Shown in pieces: positions 41,480 through 51,548 of a DNA stretch of 64,000 bases. How positions within the stretch are numbered: the stretch's first letter is position 1; each line of letters begins with the position of its first letter. Below the pieces are notes generated by a model, which made no database searches, had not been told where the DNA came from, and saw only the letters and a list, made by a program, of their open reading frames with translations. Origin of the DNA: RGIG3528 sp045598045 (GTDB taxonomy: Bacteria; Bacillota; Clostridia; Lachnospirales; Lachnospiraceae); the NCBI GenBank assembly GCA_045598045.1, contig JAZLLG010000073.1, positions 29,460-93,459 of the forward strand, written 5' to 3'. Made by a program: the position numbers and the translations under genes.

Positions 41480-41730
41480 ATAGATTCCTCTCTCTCCGAT
41501 GGGTAACCCGTTTTTACCCACCATTTTGTTTCATTATTACCATAATATGCATACTAACCCAATATGAAATCGATAATACCTTAAAACAATAAAAAAAGCA
41601 AGAAGTATAGTATTATGGCATTCTTTCGCTTTTCTAATAAATACTGTCATTTTTATGATTTTTCTTAAAACAAACTTAAAGATTTGCCGTCTTTATTCTT
41701 AAGGTTATATGGCGTATTATCCATACGATA

Positions 41731-41739
41731 TGATATAAT
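41731..41739 (+). promoter_or_regulatory. Extended -10 promoter of the ABC/MoxR/vWA operon
   Basis: TGATATAAT, an extended -10 element (TGnTATAAT) 31 bp before the first gene. The -35 region is poor, which suits an extended -10 and possible activator control. The rest of the ~290-bp gap from 41480 is AT-rich with no gene. Confidence 0.55.
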
Positions 41740-41769
41740 GCTCTCAAACGTAAGGAGACGAACATAAGC

Positions 41770-44400
41770 ATGAAAAAACATAAACATCTGATAACCGGAT
41801 TCGTTGCAATGATTACGATGCTGGTTATCGCATTTACCTTCATTTCACCTTCGGCCGTGCATGCCGCCGACGCCCCTTTTACATTCAATCTCGATTATGC
41901 ATACGGCGGACAGCTTCAGACCGGTCTTTATTCGCCCTTTGACTTAACCATTACAAACAATGGTTCCGATTTCGAAGGTTCCGTTATGCTTCTTGTAAGT
42001 GGTGAAGACAATCAGATTATCGCTCACGAGCAGCTTCTTTCAATCGGAGCCGGCGTCACAAAAACGGTACATTTCACCGCTGCCTGTTATGCCGTCAATC
42101 CAAGCGTAGGCATAAAGATTATCAACAAAAAAGGCAAGACCGTATACCATACGGAAATGAAAATAAATATAAACTCCGGTATGAGTTCCACGGCAAATGT
42201 GGGTGTCCTTACGGACGATTTTTCGGCCCTTACATATCTTTCCGGAAAAACGCTCAACGGCATTACCGGTGCAAGCCTTAATCTTTCCCGTCTTTCCGCT
42301 GATACTCTTCCCGAGGATTCGAAAGCCCTTGAGATGCTTGATGCCATAATCGTCACCAATTTCTCCACGGACTCACTCACGGAAGCTCAGCGGCTCAGCC
42401 TTCTCAACTGGACTCAGAGAGGCGGCCTTCTCCTTGTCGGAACAGGTGATTCCGCCGCAAAAACTCTTTCCGGTTTTGACGGCCTTTTAAACATTCCCAC
42501 AAACGGGCTCACAAAAGTAAACACGTCTTTCGGTATCAACAATATCGATTTCACATATAATTACAACGAATATGATTACCGAAGGAATTTCTATTATGAC
42601 TATCCTCAGGTCCGGCTCCTATATGAAGAAATAGATTTCGGCCAATATTTCGAAACGTACGAGGCTGACGTTGCCCAGGCCTATTCCAAGGACGAAGTTA
42701 TTTCGAAGTACGCCTTTGAATTATATGAGGACTACAAGGATGAAATAATAGCAAACTGTTGGGAAATGTATTTCGGTAAACCCTACAGCTCGTACTCATC
42801 CATCGATTCCGACTATCTCGCAAACCTTCTCAAGGACTTCGAGTACTACGCCAAGGACGATATCCTTCCTTCAATTCTCGAGCACTACATTGAAGACGAG
42901 TATAAACCCGAACAGCCTGACTTCTACTACCCGGTAAACGCCGATGTATGCAGGCTCGATTTCGGTACTCCCGTTGTCCTTTGCGACTCTTCAGACGAAG
43001 TCCTTCCTTTTGCCTCCTCACAAGCTTATGGAAACGGAAATATCTGTGTGCTTGCAGTGGACATAACAAAAGCCCCCTTTGTCAGCTATCCTGGCAATTA
43101 CAGGCTCATCATCCACTTAATCGAATCGCTCGCGGGAAGCGATATTTTAGAAAGACTCAACAATTACGGCTACGTTGAAGCAGACTACAATCTGGCATCA
43201 CTTTTGGAAAATGTATCTTCCCAGAAACTGATTCCGCTTCTCATCTTCATCATTATCATTTTTGCCTATGTAATTGTTGCTTTCGTCCTGTTTTTCAAAA
43301 TGAGAAAAACAGGAAAAAGTATTCTCATATGGCCGGTTCAGGCCGGTCTTGCGGTTTGTGTTTCGGTGCTCATGTTCCTCATTGCCCTCTCTACAACATC
43401 CGGCGGAGCAGTCGTTTCAACCGCAAGAATAATTACCGATGTAAACGGTTCCGTTTCGGAAAAAACTTCTTCGAACATACTCCTGCCGAAGGCAAAGCAT
43501 TACGAAATCCCCTTCAGCAGTGATTACAATATTTCTCATGCAGACACGGAATACGGATACTTTTACGGAACCAATCAAATACTTGACAAAGGTAATTACA
43601 CCATTTGTTACTCCTCCGATGCCGACAGCACTACCATCAAGTACAATGCCCTCTCTGCAATGACGCAGTATAACCTTGACCTTGAAAAGAAAATATCGGT
43701 TTCTTCAGGCATAGACTTTGACTGTACATACGAAAACGGTAAGCTCAAAGGTCACGTTACAAACAACACAGGAAAAACCATAAGCAATGCCCTCATATGC
43801 GTTGATTTTGCATTTTTCAAGACAGGTGAACTTGTTCCCGGTGAAACCATAGACCTAGGTAACCTTACCGGTGTATCTCTCGTAGCAAACGTAAACTCTT
43901 CCGAGATAACTCTTAAGCCGGTATTTGACGAAGTTTTTGATTTAAAAACCAATCCTGTAAGTGTTCTGTTCGGAACCGGAAGTAAAGCGGTCAAAGCTGA
44001 AGCCAACAGACGTGCACTGTTCTCATATCTGACATACACACACCTCGTTCCCGTTCCCGGATTCGGTCCGCGAAATTACCGCACATCCCTGGTCCATGGG
44101 AAATACGTGACTGAGGAATACCTTATTGTTTCCTCCGAATTGCAGTCATCAGGCGACAGCTCTTTGGGAATAGATGAGAACGGTTTCATACGTGAGAGTC
44201 ATGCCAATCCTATTCTTCTGGCGTTTACGGAAAATGGCGAAAGTGTCCTTGATAAGCCTTCCCGTAGTGAAAATGTCGCAGAAATTATTATTGTCACAGC
44301 AGGTTTGCCGGAAAATGATTATTCAATACAGAATTCCCATTACAGCTTTTACGGCGACGTATACTATAACGGACGGACAGTTTCCCGAAACAGCTATTAG
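41770..44400 (+). CDS. Large membrane protein of unknown function, first gene of vWA operon
   Basis: An 876-residue protein. A signal peptide ends near residue 32 (AVHAAD). Residues 35-480 are extracytoplasmic, beginning with an Ig-like beta region (GQLQTGLYSPFDLTITNNG) and then a Rossmann/glutamine-amidotransferase-like part (LDAIIVTNFSTDSLTEAQRLSLLNWTQRG); a Tyr/Asp-rich stretch at about 255-385 is striking. Two membrane helices (about 488-512 and 518-542) are followed by a second outer domain to the end. I do not recognise it as a named family. It is followed at 14 bp by an ABC ATPase, so it may be the external part of that transporter or its sensor. Confidence 0.8.
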   Translation: MKKHKHLITGFVAMITMLVIAFTFISPSAVHAADAPFTFNLDYAYGGQLQTGLYSPFDLTITNNGSDFEGSVMLLVSGEDNQIIAHEQLLSIGAGVTKTVHFTAACYAVNPSVGIKIINKKGKTVYHTEMKININSGMSSTANVGVLTDDFSALTYLSGKTLNGITGASLNLSRLSADTLPEDSKALEMLDAIIVTNFSTDSLTEAQRLSLLNWTQRGGLLLVGTGDSAAKTLSGFDGLLNIPTNGLTKVNTSFGINNIDFTYNYNEYDYRRNFYYDYPQVRLLYEEIDFGQYFETYEADVAQAYSKDEVISKYAFELYEDYKDEIIANCWEMYFGKPYSSYSSIDSDYLANLLKDFEYYAKDDILPSILEHYIEDEYKPEQPDFYYPVNADVCRLDFGTPVVLCDSSDEVLPFASSQAYGNGNICVLAVDITKAPFVSYPGNYRLIIHLIESLAGSDILERLNNYGYVEADYNLASLLENVSSQKLIPLLIFIIIIFAYVIVAFVLFFKMRKTGKSILIWPVQAGLAVCVSVLMFLIALSTTSGGAVVSTARIITDVNGSVSEKTSSNILLPKAKHYEIPFSSDYNISHADTEYGYFYGTNQILDKGNYTICYSSDADSTTIKYNALSAMTQYNLDLEKKISVSSGIDFDCTYENGKLKGHVTNNTGKTISNALICVDFAFFKTGELVPGETIDLGNLTGVSLVANVNSSEITLKPVFDEVFDLKTNPVSVLFGTGSKAVKAEANRRALFSYLTYTHLVPVPGFGPRNYRTSLVHGKYVTEEYLIVSSELQSSGDSSLGIDENGFIRESHANPILLAFTENGESVLDKPSRSENVAEIIIVTAGLPENDYSIQNSHYSFYGDVYYNGRTVSRNSY

Positions 44401-44414
44401 AAAGGAGAGAAGAA

Positions 44415-45356
44415 ATGCTTGAAATTAAAAACCTGAATAAGTCCTTCGGCACTTTTAAAGCGCTGAACAATCTCTCCCTTTCCGTAGGAAGCGGCGAGCT
44501 TTTCGGTTTCGTAGGTGCCAACGGTGCCGGCAAAACCACAACTATGAAAATATGTGTAGGTCTTCTGAATGCAGACTCAGGTGAGGTAATAATCGACGGA
44601 AAAAACACCCTTTCCGCAGGTCGCGAAATGCGTACCAAAGTAGGTTACGTGCCCGACTTCTTCGGTGTATACGATAATCTCACCGCCATTGAATATCTGC
44701 AGTTTTTCGCAGGTACATACAACATATGGGGCGAAAAGAGCAAAAGCCTTTGCGAAGGTCTTCTTGAGCTTGTTAACCTGAGCGATAAACATGACACACA
44801 GGTTGATTCCCTTTCGCGAGGCATGAAGCAACGCCTGTGCCTTGCCAGAGCCCTTGTCCATAACCCGGACATCCTTTTCCTTGACGAACCGGCTTCGGGA
44901 CTTGACCCTAAAGCACGTTACGAACTTAAAGAAATACTCAAAAATCTTTCCGAAATGGGAAAGACAATCATCATAAGCTCGCACATTCTTCCGGAGCTCA
45001 TTGAGATGTGCACTACCCTCGGCATCATATCTCATGGCGAAATGAAATTCAGTGGTTCCGTTGAGGATGCAATGCTTCTTTCCCAGGGAACGGTTACTCT
45101 CGAAGCCACCGTTATGGGTGAGATTGAAAAAGCACTTATGCTTATCCGTGAAACTCCTTCAGTCAAAAGTGCAGAAGCCGTCGCGAACAAAATATCCATA
45201 GCCTTCACAGGTACGGATGACGACATAGCTTTCCTTCTCAAAAAGCTTGTCATGAGCGAAATACCTGTTGTGAGTCTTTATAAAAAAGTGGAAAATGTGG
45301 AAAGTATCTTCATCAACATTATGGAAGGAGGGGACATACAGAATGCAGAAAATTAA
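44415..45356 (+). CDS. ABC transporter ATPase (ABC-2 exporter type)
   Basis: A 313-residue ATPase: GANGAGKTT, LSRGMKQRLCLARAL, ILFLDEPASGLD, and the His switch SSHIL. The C-terminal 90 residues form the extra domain usual in exporter ATPases of the CcmA/NatA group. Its end overlaps the permease start by 14 bases. Within this operon it resembles GldA-type ATPases that accompany surface-protein systems. Confidence 0.93.
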   Translation: MLEIKNLNKSFGTFKALNNLSLSVGSGELFGFVGANGAGKTTTMKICVGLLNADSGEVIIDGKNTLSAGREMRTKVGYVPDFFGVYDNLTAIEYLQFFAGTYNIWGEKSKSLCEGLLELVNLSDKHDTQVDSLSRGMKQRLCLARALVHNPDILFLDEPASGLDPKARYELKEILKNLSEMGKTIIISSHILPELIEMCTTLGIISHGEMKFSGSVEDAMLLSQGTVTLEATVMGEIEKALMLIRETPSVKSAEAVANKISIAFTGTDDDIAFLLKKLVMSEIPVVSLYKKVENVESIFINIMEGGDIQNAEN

Positions 45357-46296
45357 TCTTAAAAATGCAGTATTATACAAAGATATGGTCATTCGTGCCA
45401 AAAGAAGCAACATGTCTGTCCTCATCTTTGTCGTAAACCTGATTCTTGCTATTGCTGCAGCAGTGCTTCTTATCGTCATAAACGGTTCCCTCGCAACCTT
45501 TTCGACGATATCACCTGCAACGCTTCCCTGGTTTTTCATCATCGTTGTTATCTTCGAATCGGCTCTTGTCTGCATTGTAATCCCGCCCTCGGCTTCCACA
45601 GCCATTTCGGGCGAGCGTGAACGTCAGACGCTGGATGTACTTATAACCACAAATATGACTCCTTTGGAAATTGTCCTCGGCAAGTATTTCTCCTGCCTTG
45701 TATATATCGGGCTTGTTCTTCTTTCAACCTTGCCCATACTCTCCATTGTTTTCATATACGGCAGCATGAGCCTGTTCCAGGTTCTCGCCGTTTTCGGCTC
45801 AATACTTGTTATTGCCATGTATCTTGCGGCCATCGGCATTTTCTTTTCTACAGTATGCAAAAAATCCGGAGCCTCAACGGTTCTTTCATTCCTTGTTTTC
45901 GGAGCTCTGATTTTCGGCACAATAATTATCGTTGCCACAGTAGCGCTTATCGTTGAAATCATTAATTTGTCAGGGAACATATACGGTTCAACCGGAAGTC
46001 TCGTCTACGATCCGGCATTTTTCCTCCTGTATCTGAACCCTGCCGCTACTGTTCTTGACGTACTTGGAAGGACCGTCGGTTTTTCAATTGATTCCACTGA
46101 TTTGGGCGGAATGAATAAAATCGGTGAGTCTCTCACCCAAATGAATGCAAACCATTTTCTTCTTAACTTCTGGACTCCAATAAGCATTTTGATACAGCTT
46201 GGCCTCTCATGGCTTCTCCTTCTTGGATCGGCAAAAAAGCTCGATCCTTCAAAGCAAAAAAACAAAAAGGTAAAAACCGTTGAACGAAAGAACTAA
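45343..46296 (+). CDS. ABC-2 type permease
   Basis: A 317-residue membrane protein with about six helices (first near 30-55, a conserved SGERERQTLDVLITTNMTPLEIVLGK-type cytosolic helix near 95-120). Partner of the ATPase just upstream. Start at 45343, where AAGGAGGGG lies nine bases before the ATG. Its stop overlaps the next gene by 17 bases if that one starts at TTG. Confidence 0.9.
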   Translation: MQKINLKNAVLYKDMVIRAKRSNMSVLIFVVNLILAIAAAVLLIVINGSLATFSTISPATLPWFFIIVVIFESALVCIVIPPSASTAISGERERQTLDVLITTNMTPLEIVLGKYFSCLVYIGLVLLSTLPILSIVFIYGSMSLFQVLAVFGSILVIAMYLAAIGIFFSTVCKKSGASTVLSFLVFGALIFGTIIIVATVALIVEIINLSGNIYGSTGSLVYDPAFFLLYLNPAATVLDVLGRTVGFSIDSTDLGGMNKIGESLTQMNANHFLLNFWTPISILIQLGLSWLLLLGSAKKLDPSKQKNKKVKTVERKN

Positions 46297-47878
46297 GCTT
46301 TTAGATTTCCTGAAAAAAACATTGCATCGCATCAGATTCGTTCATTACATGAATTCCTGCGAAAGAGGACTTGCTATCGGACTCGGCCTTTTCTCCGTGA
46401 TTTCCATAGCTTCTCTTGTTGTGCCCATATACCGCTCCTGGCTTGTGGGCCTCATTGCCTTGGGAGCGTCCGTTCTCGTAAGCATAATCCTCGGCTTCGT
46501 ATTCCGGCCCAAGCTTATGGATGCGGCGTCAGCTGCCGATTCTCTTGGTCTTAAAGAGCGCATGACCACGGCTTTGGAATGCATCGACGATGACGATGAT
46601 ATGTCACAGATAGTTGTACGTGATGCGGCCGGCTTCGCCAATACCGTTAACGTTAAGAAAGCCTTCCGGTTCAACATCCCGAGAGATATCATGCTGCTTT
46701 TCCTCTGTCTGTTCCTCACTTCCTTCGTTCCGATGTTTTTTAACACTTCCGCAAAGGAAAAAGCCATCGAAAATCACGAAATTGAAGAACTGAAAAAGGA
46801 AGCGGACGAAAGGCTCGAACAAAAGGTCGGTGAAATCGTCAACGCTGCAATTCCGGACGAATTGAAAGAAGAAGCCGCCAATCTTTTGGAAGAAGCAAAA
46901 CAGGAACTAAAATCAGACCATACAAAAGAAAGCATCAAAAAAACCGAAGAACGTTTTGGGAAAAAGCTTGAACAACAAGTCAAAGAAACTCTGAAAAAAG
47001 AAGTCAAAAACGATATTAAGCAGGCTCTTGATGACATAAAAAACAATAAAATGTCCGCAGAAGAAGCCGCCGAGCTTGTTAACAACTTAAAAGAAATGGC
47101 TGAGTCGCTGAGCGCTGAAGACATTGCGGAATTGGGTAAAGAAATCGCCGAGCTTCTTCAGGATCCCGAACTCGTGGAAGCCCTTAAGGAAGCTCAGGAG
47201 AGCGGTAATCTTCAAAATGTAATTCAGGAAGCGCTTAACAGCGGCGCTATCTCGCCTTCGGATCTGGAAGCAGCCATGCAAATGGCCCAACAGGTTGCAC
47301 AGGCTGCACATTTAACTCAAAGCAGCAGCGCTCAAAGTGGTCAGTCTTCCGGTAATCCTTCTTCCCTAAGTCCCGGTCAACAAGGCCAGCAGGCGCAAAA
47401 CGGTCAAGGTTCTCAGGGTAATCAATCCGGTCAGGGCCAAGGAAACAACGGACAAGGTCAGAACGGTCAGAGTCAAGGTCAGGGTCAAGGCCAGGGCCAA
47501 GGTCAAGGCGGAAGTGCAGGCGGCTCCGGAAGCGGTTCAGGTTCCGGAGGCGGATGGAATATGGGCAGTTTCATAGGCCAAGAGCAAAAAAATCCCGCTT
47601 CGGGCGGAGACACCGTCACCATTCCCACATACAAAAATGAGTATCTTACCGGCAAATACGGTAGCTCCGGCGCTTCTTCATATGAGGAAGCCGACCAGTT
47701 CCTTGCTGTTGAAGGCGGAAGCGAGGAATACGAAAAAGTAATCGCAGAATACACGCAGAAAGCATACGAGACTTTCTCCGCAGAAGGTATCCCGGATGCT
47801 CTGCAGGACATAATCAAAAACTATTTCAAAGAAATATCATCCGGCGTTGATACCGGAACCGATTTTCAGGAGGATTAA
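46280..47878 (+). CDS. Membrane protein with coiled coil and Gln/Gly-rich repeat region
   Basis: A 532-residue protein of unknown function. Three membrane helices (about 31-50, 53-76 and 137-155); residues 160-300 are highly charged and helical (EELKKEADERLEQKVGE, repeated E/K/Q heptads); residues 345-430 are a low-complexity Gly/Gln/Ser stretch; the last 100 residues are compact. The overall plan resembles DUF4175-like proteins in other MoxR/vWA clusters, but I see no diagnostic motif. TTG start inferred from AAAAAGG upstream and coupling with the permease; the next in-frame ATG is at codon 24. MoxR follows with no gap. Confidence 0.75.
   Translation: MNERTKLLDFLKKTLHRIRFVHYMNSCERGLAIGLGLFSVISIASLVVPIYRSWLVGLIALGASVLVSIILGFVFRPKLMDAASAADSLGLKERMTTALECIDDDDDMSQIVVRDAAGFANTVNVKKAFRFNIPRDIMLLFLCLFLTSFVPMFFNTSAKEKAIENHEIEELKKEADERLEQKVGEIVNAAIPDELKEEAANLLEEAKQELKSDHTKESIKKTEERFGKKLEQQVKETLKKEVKNDIKQALDDIKNNKMSAEEAAELVNNLKEMAESLSAEDIAELGKEIAELLQDPELVEALKEAQESGNLQNVIQEALNSGAISPSDLEAAMQMAQQVAQAAHLTQSSSAQSGQSSGNPSSLSPGQQGQQAQNGQGSQGNQSGQGQGNNGQGQNGQSQGQGQGQGQGQGGSAGGSGSGSGSGGGWNMGSFIGQEQKNPASGGDTVTIPTYKNEYLTGKYGSSGASSYEEADQFLAVEGGSEEYEKVIAEYTQKAYETFSAEGIPDALQDIIKNYFKEISSGVDTGTDFQED
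47320..47550 (+). repeat. GQ/SG-coding tandem repeats inside CDS
   Basis: Imperfect six-base units GGNCAR encode GQ runs; the most regular part is at 47471-47509. It then becomes GS runs. It is in frame, keeps the reading frame in units of six, and differs at third positions, so it is a coding low-complexity tract rather than a young slippage array. Confidence 0.8.
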
Positions 47879-48850
47879 ATGAACGAACAGGATTTAAAAG
47901 AAATCGTTGACAAAGTGAACGCCGCCAAAGCAGAAATTGCAAAAGGTATCATCGGTCAGCAAAACGTCGTCAATGAAGTAATAATAGCAATGCTCACAAA
48001 CGGAAACGTCCTTCTGGAAGGTGTCCCCGGTCTTGGTAAAACTCAGCTCGTAAAGACAATTGCGAAGGTTTTCGACATTCAGTTCTCACGTATACAGTTT
48101 ACGCCCGATCTTATGCCTGCGGATGTTACCGGTACAAACCTTATCGTCAAGGAGAACGGCAACAATGTTTTTTCCTTTGAGCCCGGTCCCATCTTCTCAA
48201 ACCTTGTATTGGCAGATGAAATCAACCGTGCGACGCCAAAGACTCAGGCAGCGCTTCTCGAAGCCATGCAGGAAAAAACCGTTACGGTCGGAAAGAAAAC
48301 ATATGAAATGCCCTCTCCTTACATGGTTCTCGCAACCCAGAACCCAATAGAAAACGAAGGCACATACCCTCTTCCCGAGGCACAGCTTGACCGATTTATG
48401 TTCAAAATTCTTGTTGATTTCCCGACGCTCGACGAACTGAAGCAGATTATGGACATAACCGTCACAAACAAAAAAACCGAAATCAATCCCGTTATGAATG
48501 GCGAGGACATCCTCCGCATCCGCAACATCATCCGTGACATTAAGCTTGCCGCCGCGGTTGAAGAATATGCCTTAAAGCTCGTGGTGGCCACACATCCCGA
48601 AGTACCCGGAGCAAGCGAATACGTTAAAAAATACGTTTCCTGCGGTGCTTCTCCCCGTGCCGGTCAGGCTGTCTTCAATGCCTCCAAAGCACGCGCACTC
48701 CTTGACGGACGTGCAAACGTTTCCTTCGAGGACATAAAAGCCGTGGCATACCCAGTGCTCCGTCACCGTATCATCCCGAATTTTGAGGCCATGGCAGACG
48801 GCCTTACTACGGATGACATAATTAAGCAGCTTATTACCGAGGTTCAATAA
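47879..48850 (+). CDS. MoxR-family AAA+ ATPase
   Basis: A 323-residue AAA+ ATPase: Walker A EGVPGLGKTQ, Walker B LVLADEINRATPKTQAALLEAMQE, sensor 1 LATQNPIENEGTYPLPEAQLDRF, and a lid with GASPRAGQAV. MoxR proteins act as chaperones that mature or activate vWA partners through metal insertion or complex assembly. Starts directly after the previous stop (TAAATG) and its own stop overlaps the DUF58 start by one base. Confidence 0.95.
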   Translation: MNEQDLKEIVDKVNAAKAEIAKGIIGQQNVVNEVIIAMLTNGNVLLEGVPGLGKTQLVKTIAKVFDIQFSRIQFTPDLMPADVTGTNLIVKENGNNVFSFEPGPIFSNLVLADEINRATPKTQAALLEAMQEKTVTVGKKTYEMPSPYMVLATQNPIENEGTYPLPEAQLDRFMFKILVDFPTLDELKQIMDITVTNKKTEINPVMNGEDILRIRNIIRDIKLAAAVEEYALKLVVATHPEVPGASEYVKKYVSCGASPRAGQAVFNASKARALLDGRANVSFEDIKAVAYPVLRHRIIPNFEAMADGLTTDDIIKQLITEVQ

Positions 48851-49695
48851 TGGTAACTGACGAAACCTTTACACCCGAATTTTACGAAAAACTGAAAATG
48901 TTCAGAATGCAGCTGAAGCTGAAACTCGCAGCGGGTGCAAACGGCGGCAGGAAGTCCAATGCCAAAGGCTCATCCGTTGAATTTTCGGATTTCCGTGAGT
49001 ATATTCCCGGTGACGACATAAGACGTATTGACTGGAACGCCTATGCGCGTTTCGACAGGCTCTTCGTGAAACTCTTTATGGAGGAGAAGGAAGGAATCTT
49101 CCGAATTTTCCTTGACGCCAGCAAATCCATGGATTTCGGCACCCCCTCCAAAGCCGTACACGCCAAACGCCTTGCCGCGGCACTCTCCTACTGTATTCTC
49201 GACAGTTCCGACAGAGTCATTCTTAACGTTCTTCGGAACAATAAAACGGAAAATCATCCCGGAACTGCCGGAAAACAAGGCTTTTCCAAGATGGTGGACA
49301 CTCTTGCCTCCGTTTCTTTTGAAGGTGAAAACGATCTCACTGCTTCCGTTAAAAGCATGGATATAAACGGCAGAGGAATGTCAATTATTATCTCCGACCT
49401 TTACACGGACACTTTGGAAGACACTCTGAAATACCTCGCATATAAAAAACAGGAGATAATTGTTCTTCACGTCCTTTCTCCCGAAGAAATCACTCCTAAA
49501 ATCATTGAAACTAATAACCTTATCGATTGTGAAACCGGCAGCGAAATGAAAGTCACCGGAAGTTCATCGATTATCAAGGACTACAAAAAAGCCTGTGAAA
49601 GCCACATTAAGCAGTTACAGGCCGTGTGCAAAAAGTACTCCGCAAGATACATTCAAAGCTTATCAGACTCTGATTTTACAAGGATATTAACATGA
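48850..49695 (+). CDS. DUF58 protein (vWA-like, MoxR partner)
   Basis: A 281-residue cytosolic DUF58 protein with the family signature VEFSDFREYIPGDDIRRIDWNAYAR near residues 37-62, followed by a vWA-like domain with a DASKSMDFG pseudo-MIDAS. Usual genetic partner of MoxR. Unlike many DUF58 proteins it lacks N-terminal membrane helices. Overlaps MoxR by one base and the next gene by four. Confidence 0.93.
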   Translation: MVTDETFTPEFYEKLKMFRMQLKLKLAAGANGGRKSNAKGSSVEFSDFREYIPGDDIRRIDWNAYARFDRLFVKLFMEEKEGIFRIFLDASKSMDFGTPSKAVHAKRLAAALSYCILDSSDRVILNVLRNNKTENHPGTAGKQGFSKMVDTLASVSFEGENDLTASVKSMDINGRGMSIIISDLYTDTLEDTLKYLAYKKQEIIVLHVLSPEEITPKIIETNNLIDCETGSEMKVTGSSSIIKDYKKACESHIKQLQAVCKKYSARYIQSLSDSDFTRILT

Positions 49696-51533
49696 AATTC
49701 ATGCATCTGTGGCCTCTGGCGCTGCTCATACTGATTCCTGTGGTTATTGTCATGTACCTTCTCAAACAGAAGGCCGTTGATATGCCCGTTCCGTCCCTTT
49801 TTCTCTGGAAGGAAATGTACAAAAACCAGCATTCGGACACGCCTTGGGAAAAACTGAAAAAGAATATTTTGCTCATTATGCAGATAATCACCATAATCGT
49901 GGTTATTTTTGCGCTTATGGGGCCATATCTTCGCAAAGAAATCGATGTTTCCGAAAGCGTTGCCATCCTCATAGACAACTCCGGAAGTATGAGTGCAAAG
50001 CTCAGTGAATATGACACCCGTCTCGAACGAGCGAAGGCCTCAGCGGTTAATTTTGTTGATACTCTTCCCGCAGGTACTAAAATCACACTGATTGAATGCA
50101 ACCGTGAAACTTCCACGCTTATTTCCAACTCGCTCGACAAAAATGCGGTGACTTCACTTATCCGCGGAATCAAACAGACCACCTACGCAGGTAATGTATC
50201 CGGTGGAATCAACACATGCAAAATGATGAAAGCCGCCGAGCAGACGCTTCAGGTGGCTGCCTTTACAGACACTGGCATTTCTTTACAGGGTCTTGAAGGT
50301 ACCATATATGATTTTTCGGGCAACATAGATAACGCCTGTGTCGACTATGTCAGCTGCGGTTCCGGAGCCGGCAAAATGGTTGTTCTTGCAAGCATTTCCA
50401 ACTGCGGAAGCGAATCTATTGAAACCGATTTGGATCTCAGAGGCGATAATGGTGAACTTCTTTCGGTCCAAAGCATTTCTCTCGCTCCCGGTGAAAGTAA
50501 GGTTGTCTATTTTACCGATATTTCCTATGAAGGAAGCGTTGTTTCCGTGGAAATAAGCCGTGAAGATGCCCTTCCGACGGATAACATTGCATATGGGTTA
50601 AGCAGGGACGAGGCCGGCGCCAACGTACTGATTATGACTCCGGGAAACCTTTATCTCCAGCGTGCCATAGAATTGAAAGACGGTGTAAACATTGTAATCG
50701 GAACGGAGCTTGACGATTTTTCATCATATGTAAAAGACAAATATGATCTTATAGTGTTTGATAACTGTCTTCCCGAAAATGTGCAAAAAGTGCTTCCCGA
50801 AGAATCAAACCTGATGTTCATAAATGTCCCCTATGAGGAATACTACACCACCGTTAAGAAGCTTATATACAACGATTCGTTTGTCCCTGCCATTACTTTG
50901 GACGAAAACAACTATACAAAAGACATAAGCCGTACACCTTACGCTTTCTATTCGGTTAACGCCATGGAATATCCGATTTGGGCCGTAAATCTTATGACGG
51001 TTAAAACCGACACCGGAAAAGACCTTTCCGCAGGCTTCATCGGTGAAAAGGACGGAAGGAAAATTTGTGTTTTCGGTTTTGACCTTCATTCTTCCGACTT
51101 TGTTCTTACCATGGATTTCCCCGTACTTATGTACAATCTTGTGTCCGAACTCACAAACACTTCGGCTCTGTCGGAGAAATCCCTATACTGCGGAGACGGT
51201 GTAAAAATCACATCCTTAAACGATAACGGCTTCACTGTTTCAGGTCCTTCGGACACCGTGAAAAACTTTTCATCAAGTCTCGAATATTTCAAAAACACCG
51301 ATGTTCCGGGAATATATACGGTCGACAAAGGAAAGGACACCGAAGAAAGCTTCGTTGTTAACTTCCCTACAACAGAAAGTAAAGTTGTAAAGTCTTCCGA
51401 AGCAGGCACTCAGCTTGCGGGAGCTGCCATAGTGGATGCAACGGAAGAAGGCGTTTTCAGCTTCAGACCGCTTATCATCGGATTAATTGTTCTGTTGCTT
51501 ATTGCAGAATGGATTATATTTATCAGAAAATAA
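49692..51533 (+). CDS. BatA-like vWA membrane protein
   Basis: A 613-residue protein. Two N-terminal helices (about 5-22 and 58-76) bracket the BatA region MPVPSLFLWKEMYKN. A vWA domain follows with an intact MIDAS DNSGSMS (95-101). Residues 270-580 are an extracytoplasmic or regulatory beta-rich region, and a membrane helix near 592-611 ends the chain. Such proteins are thought to bind partners in a metal-dependent way under MoxR control. Four-base overlap with DUF58. Confidence 0.9.
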   Translation: MKFMHLWPLALLILIPVVIVMYLLKQKAVDMPVPSLFLWKEMYKNQHSDTPWEKLKKNILLIMQIITIIVVIFALMGPYLRKEIDVSESVAILIDNSGSMSAKLSEYDTRLERAKASAVNFVDTLPAGTKITLIECNRETSTLISNSLDKNAVTSLIRGIKQTTYAGNVSGGINTCKMMKAAEQTLQVAAFTDTGISLQGLEGTIYDFSGNIDNACVDYVSCGSGAGKMVVLASISNCGSESIETDLDLRGDNGELLSVQSISLAPGESKVVYFTDISYEGSVVSVEISREDALPTDNIAYGLSRDEAGANVLIMTPGNLYLQRAIELKDGVNIVIGTELDDFSSYVKDKYDLIVFDNCLPENVQKVLPEESNLMFINVPYEEYYTTVKKLIYNDSFVPAITLDENNYTKDISRTPYAFYSVNAMEYPIWAVNLMTVKTDTGKDLSAGFIGEKDGRKICVFGFDLHSSDFVLTMDFPVLMYNLVSELTNTSALSEKSLYCGDGVKITSLNDNGFTVSGPSDTVKNFSSSLEYFKNTDVPGIYTVDKGKDTEESFVVNFPTTESKVVKSSEAGTQLAGAAIVDATEEGVFSFRPLIIGLIVLLLIAEWIIFIRK

Positions 51534-51548
51534 TCAAGAGGAATCACT

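Noticed and set aside
47320..47550. Minisatellite or CRISPR-like array
   Set aside because: The repeats are in-frame six-base coding units without spacers and with varied third positions.
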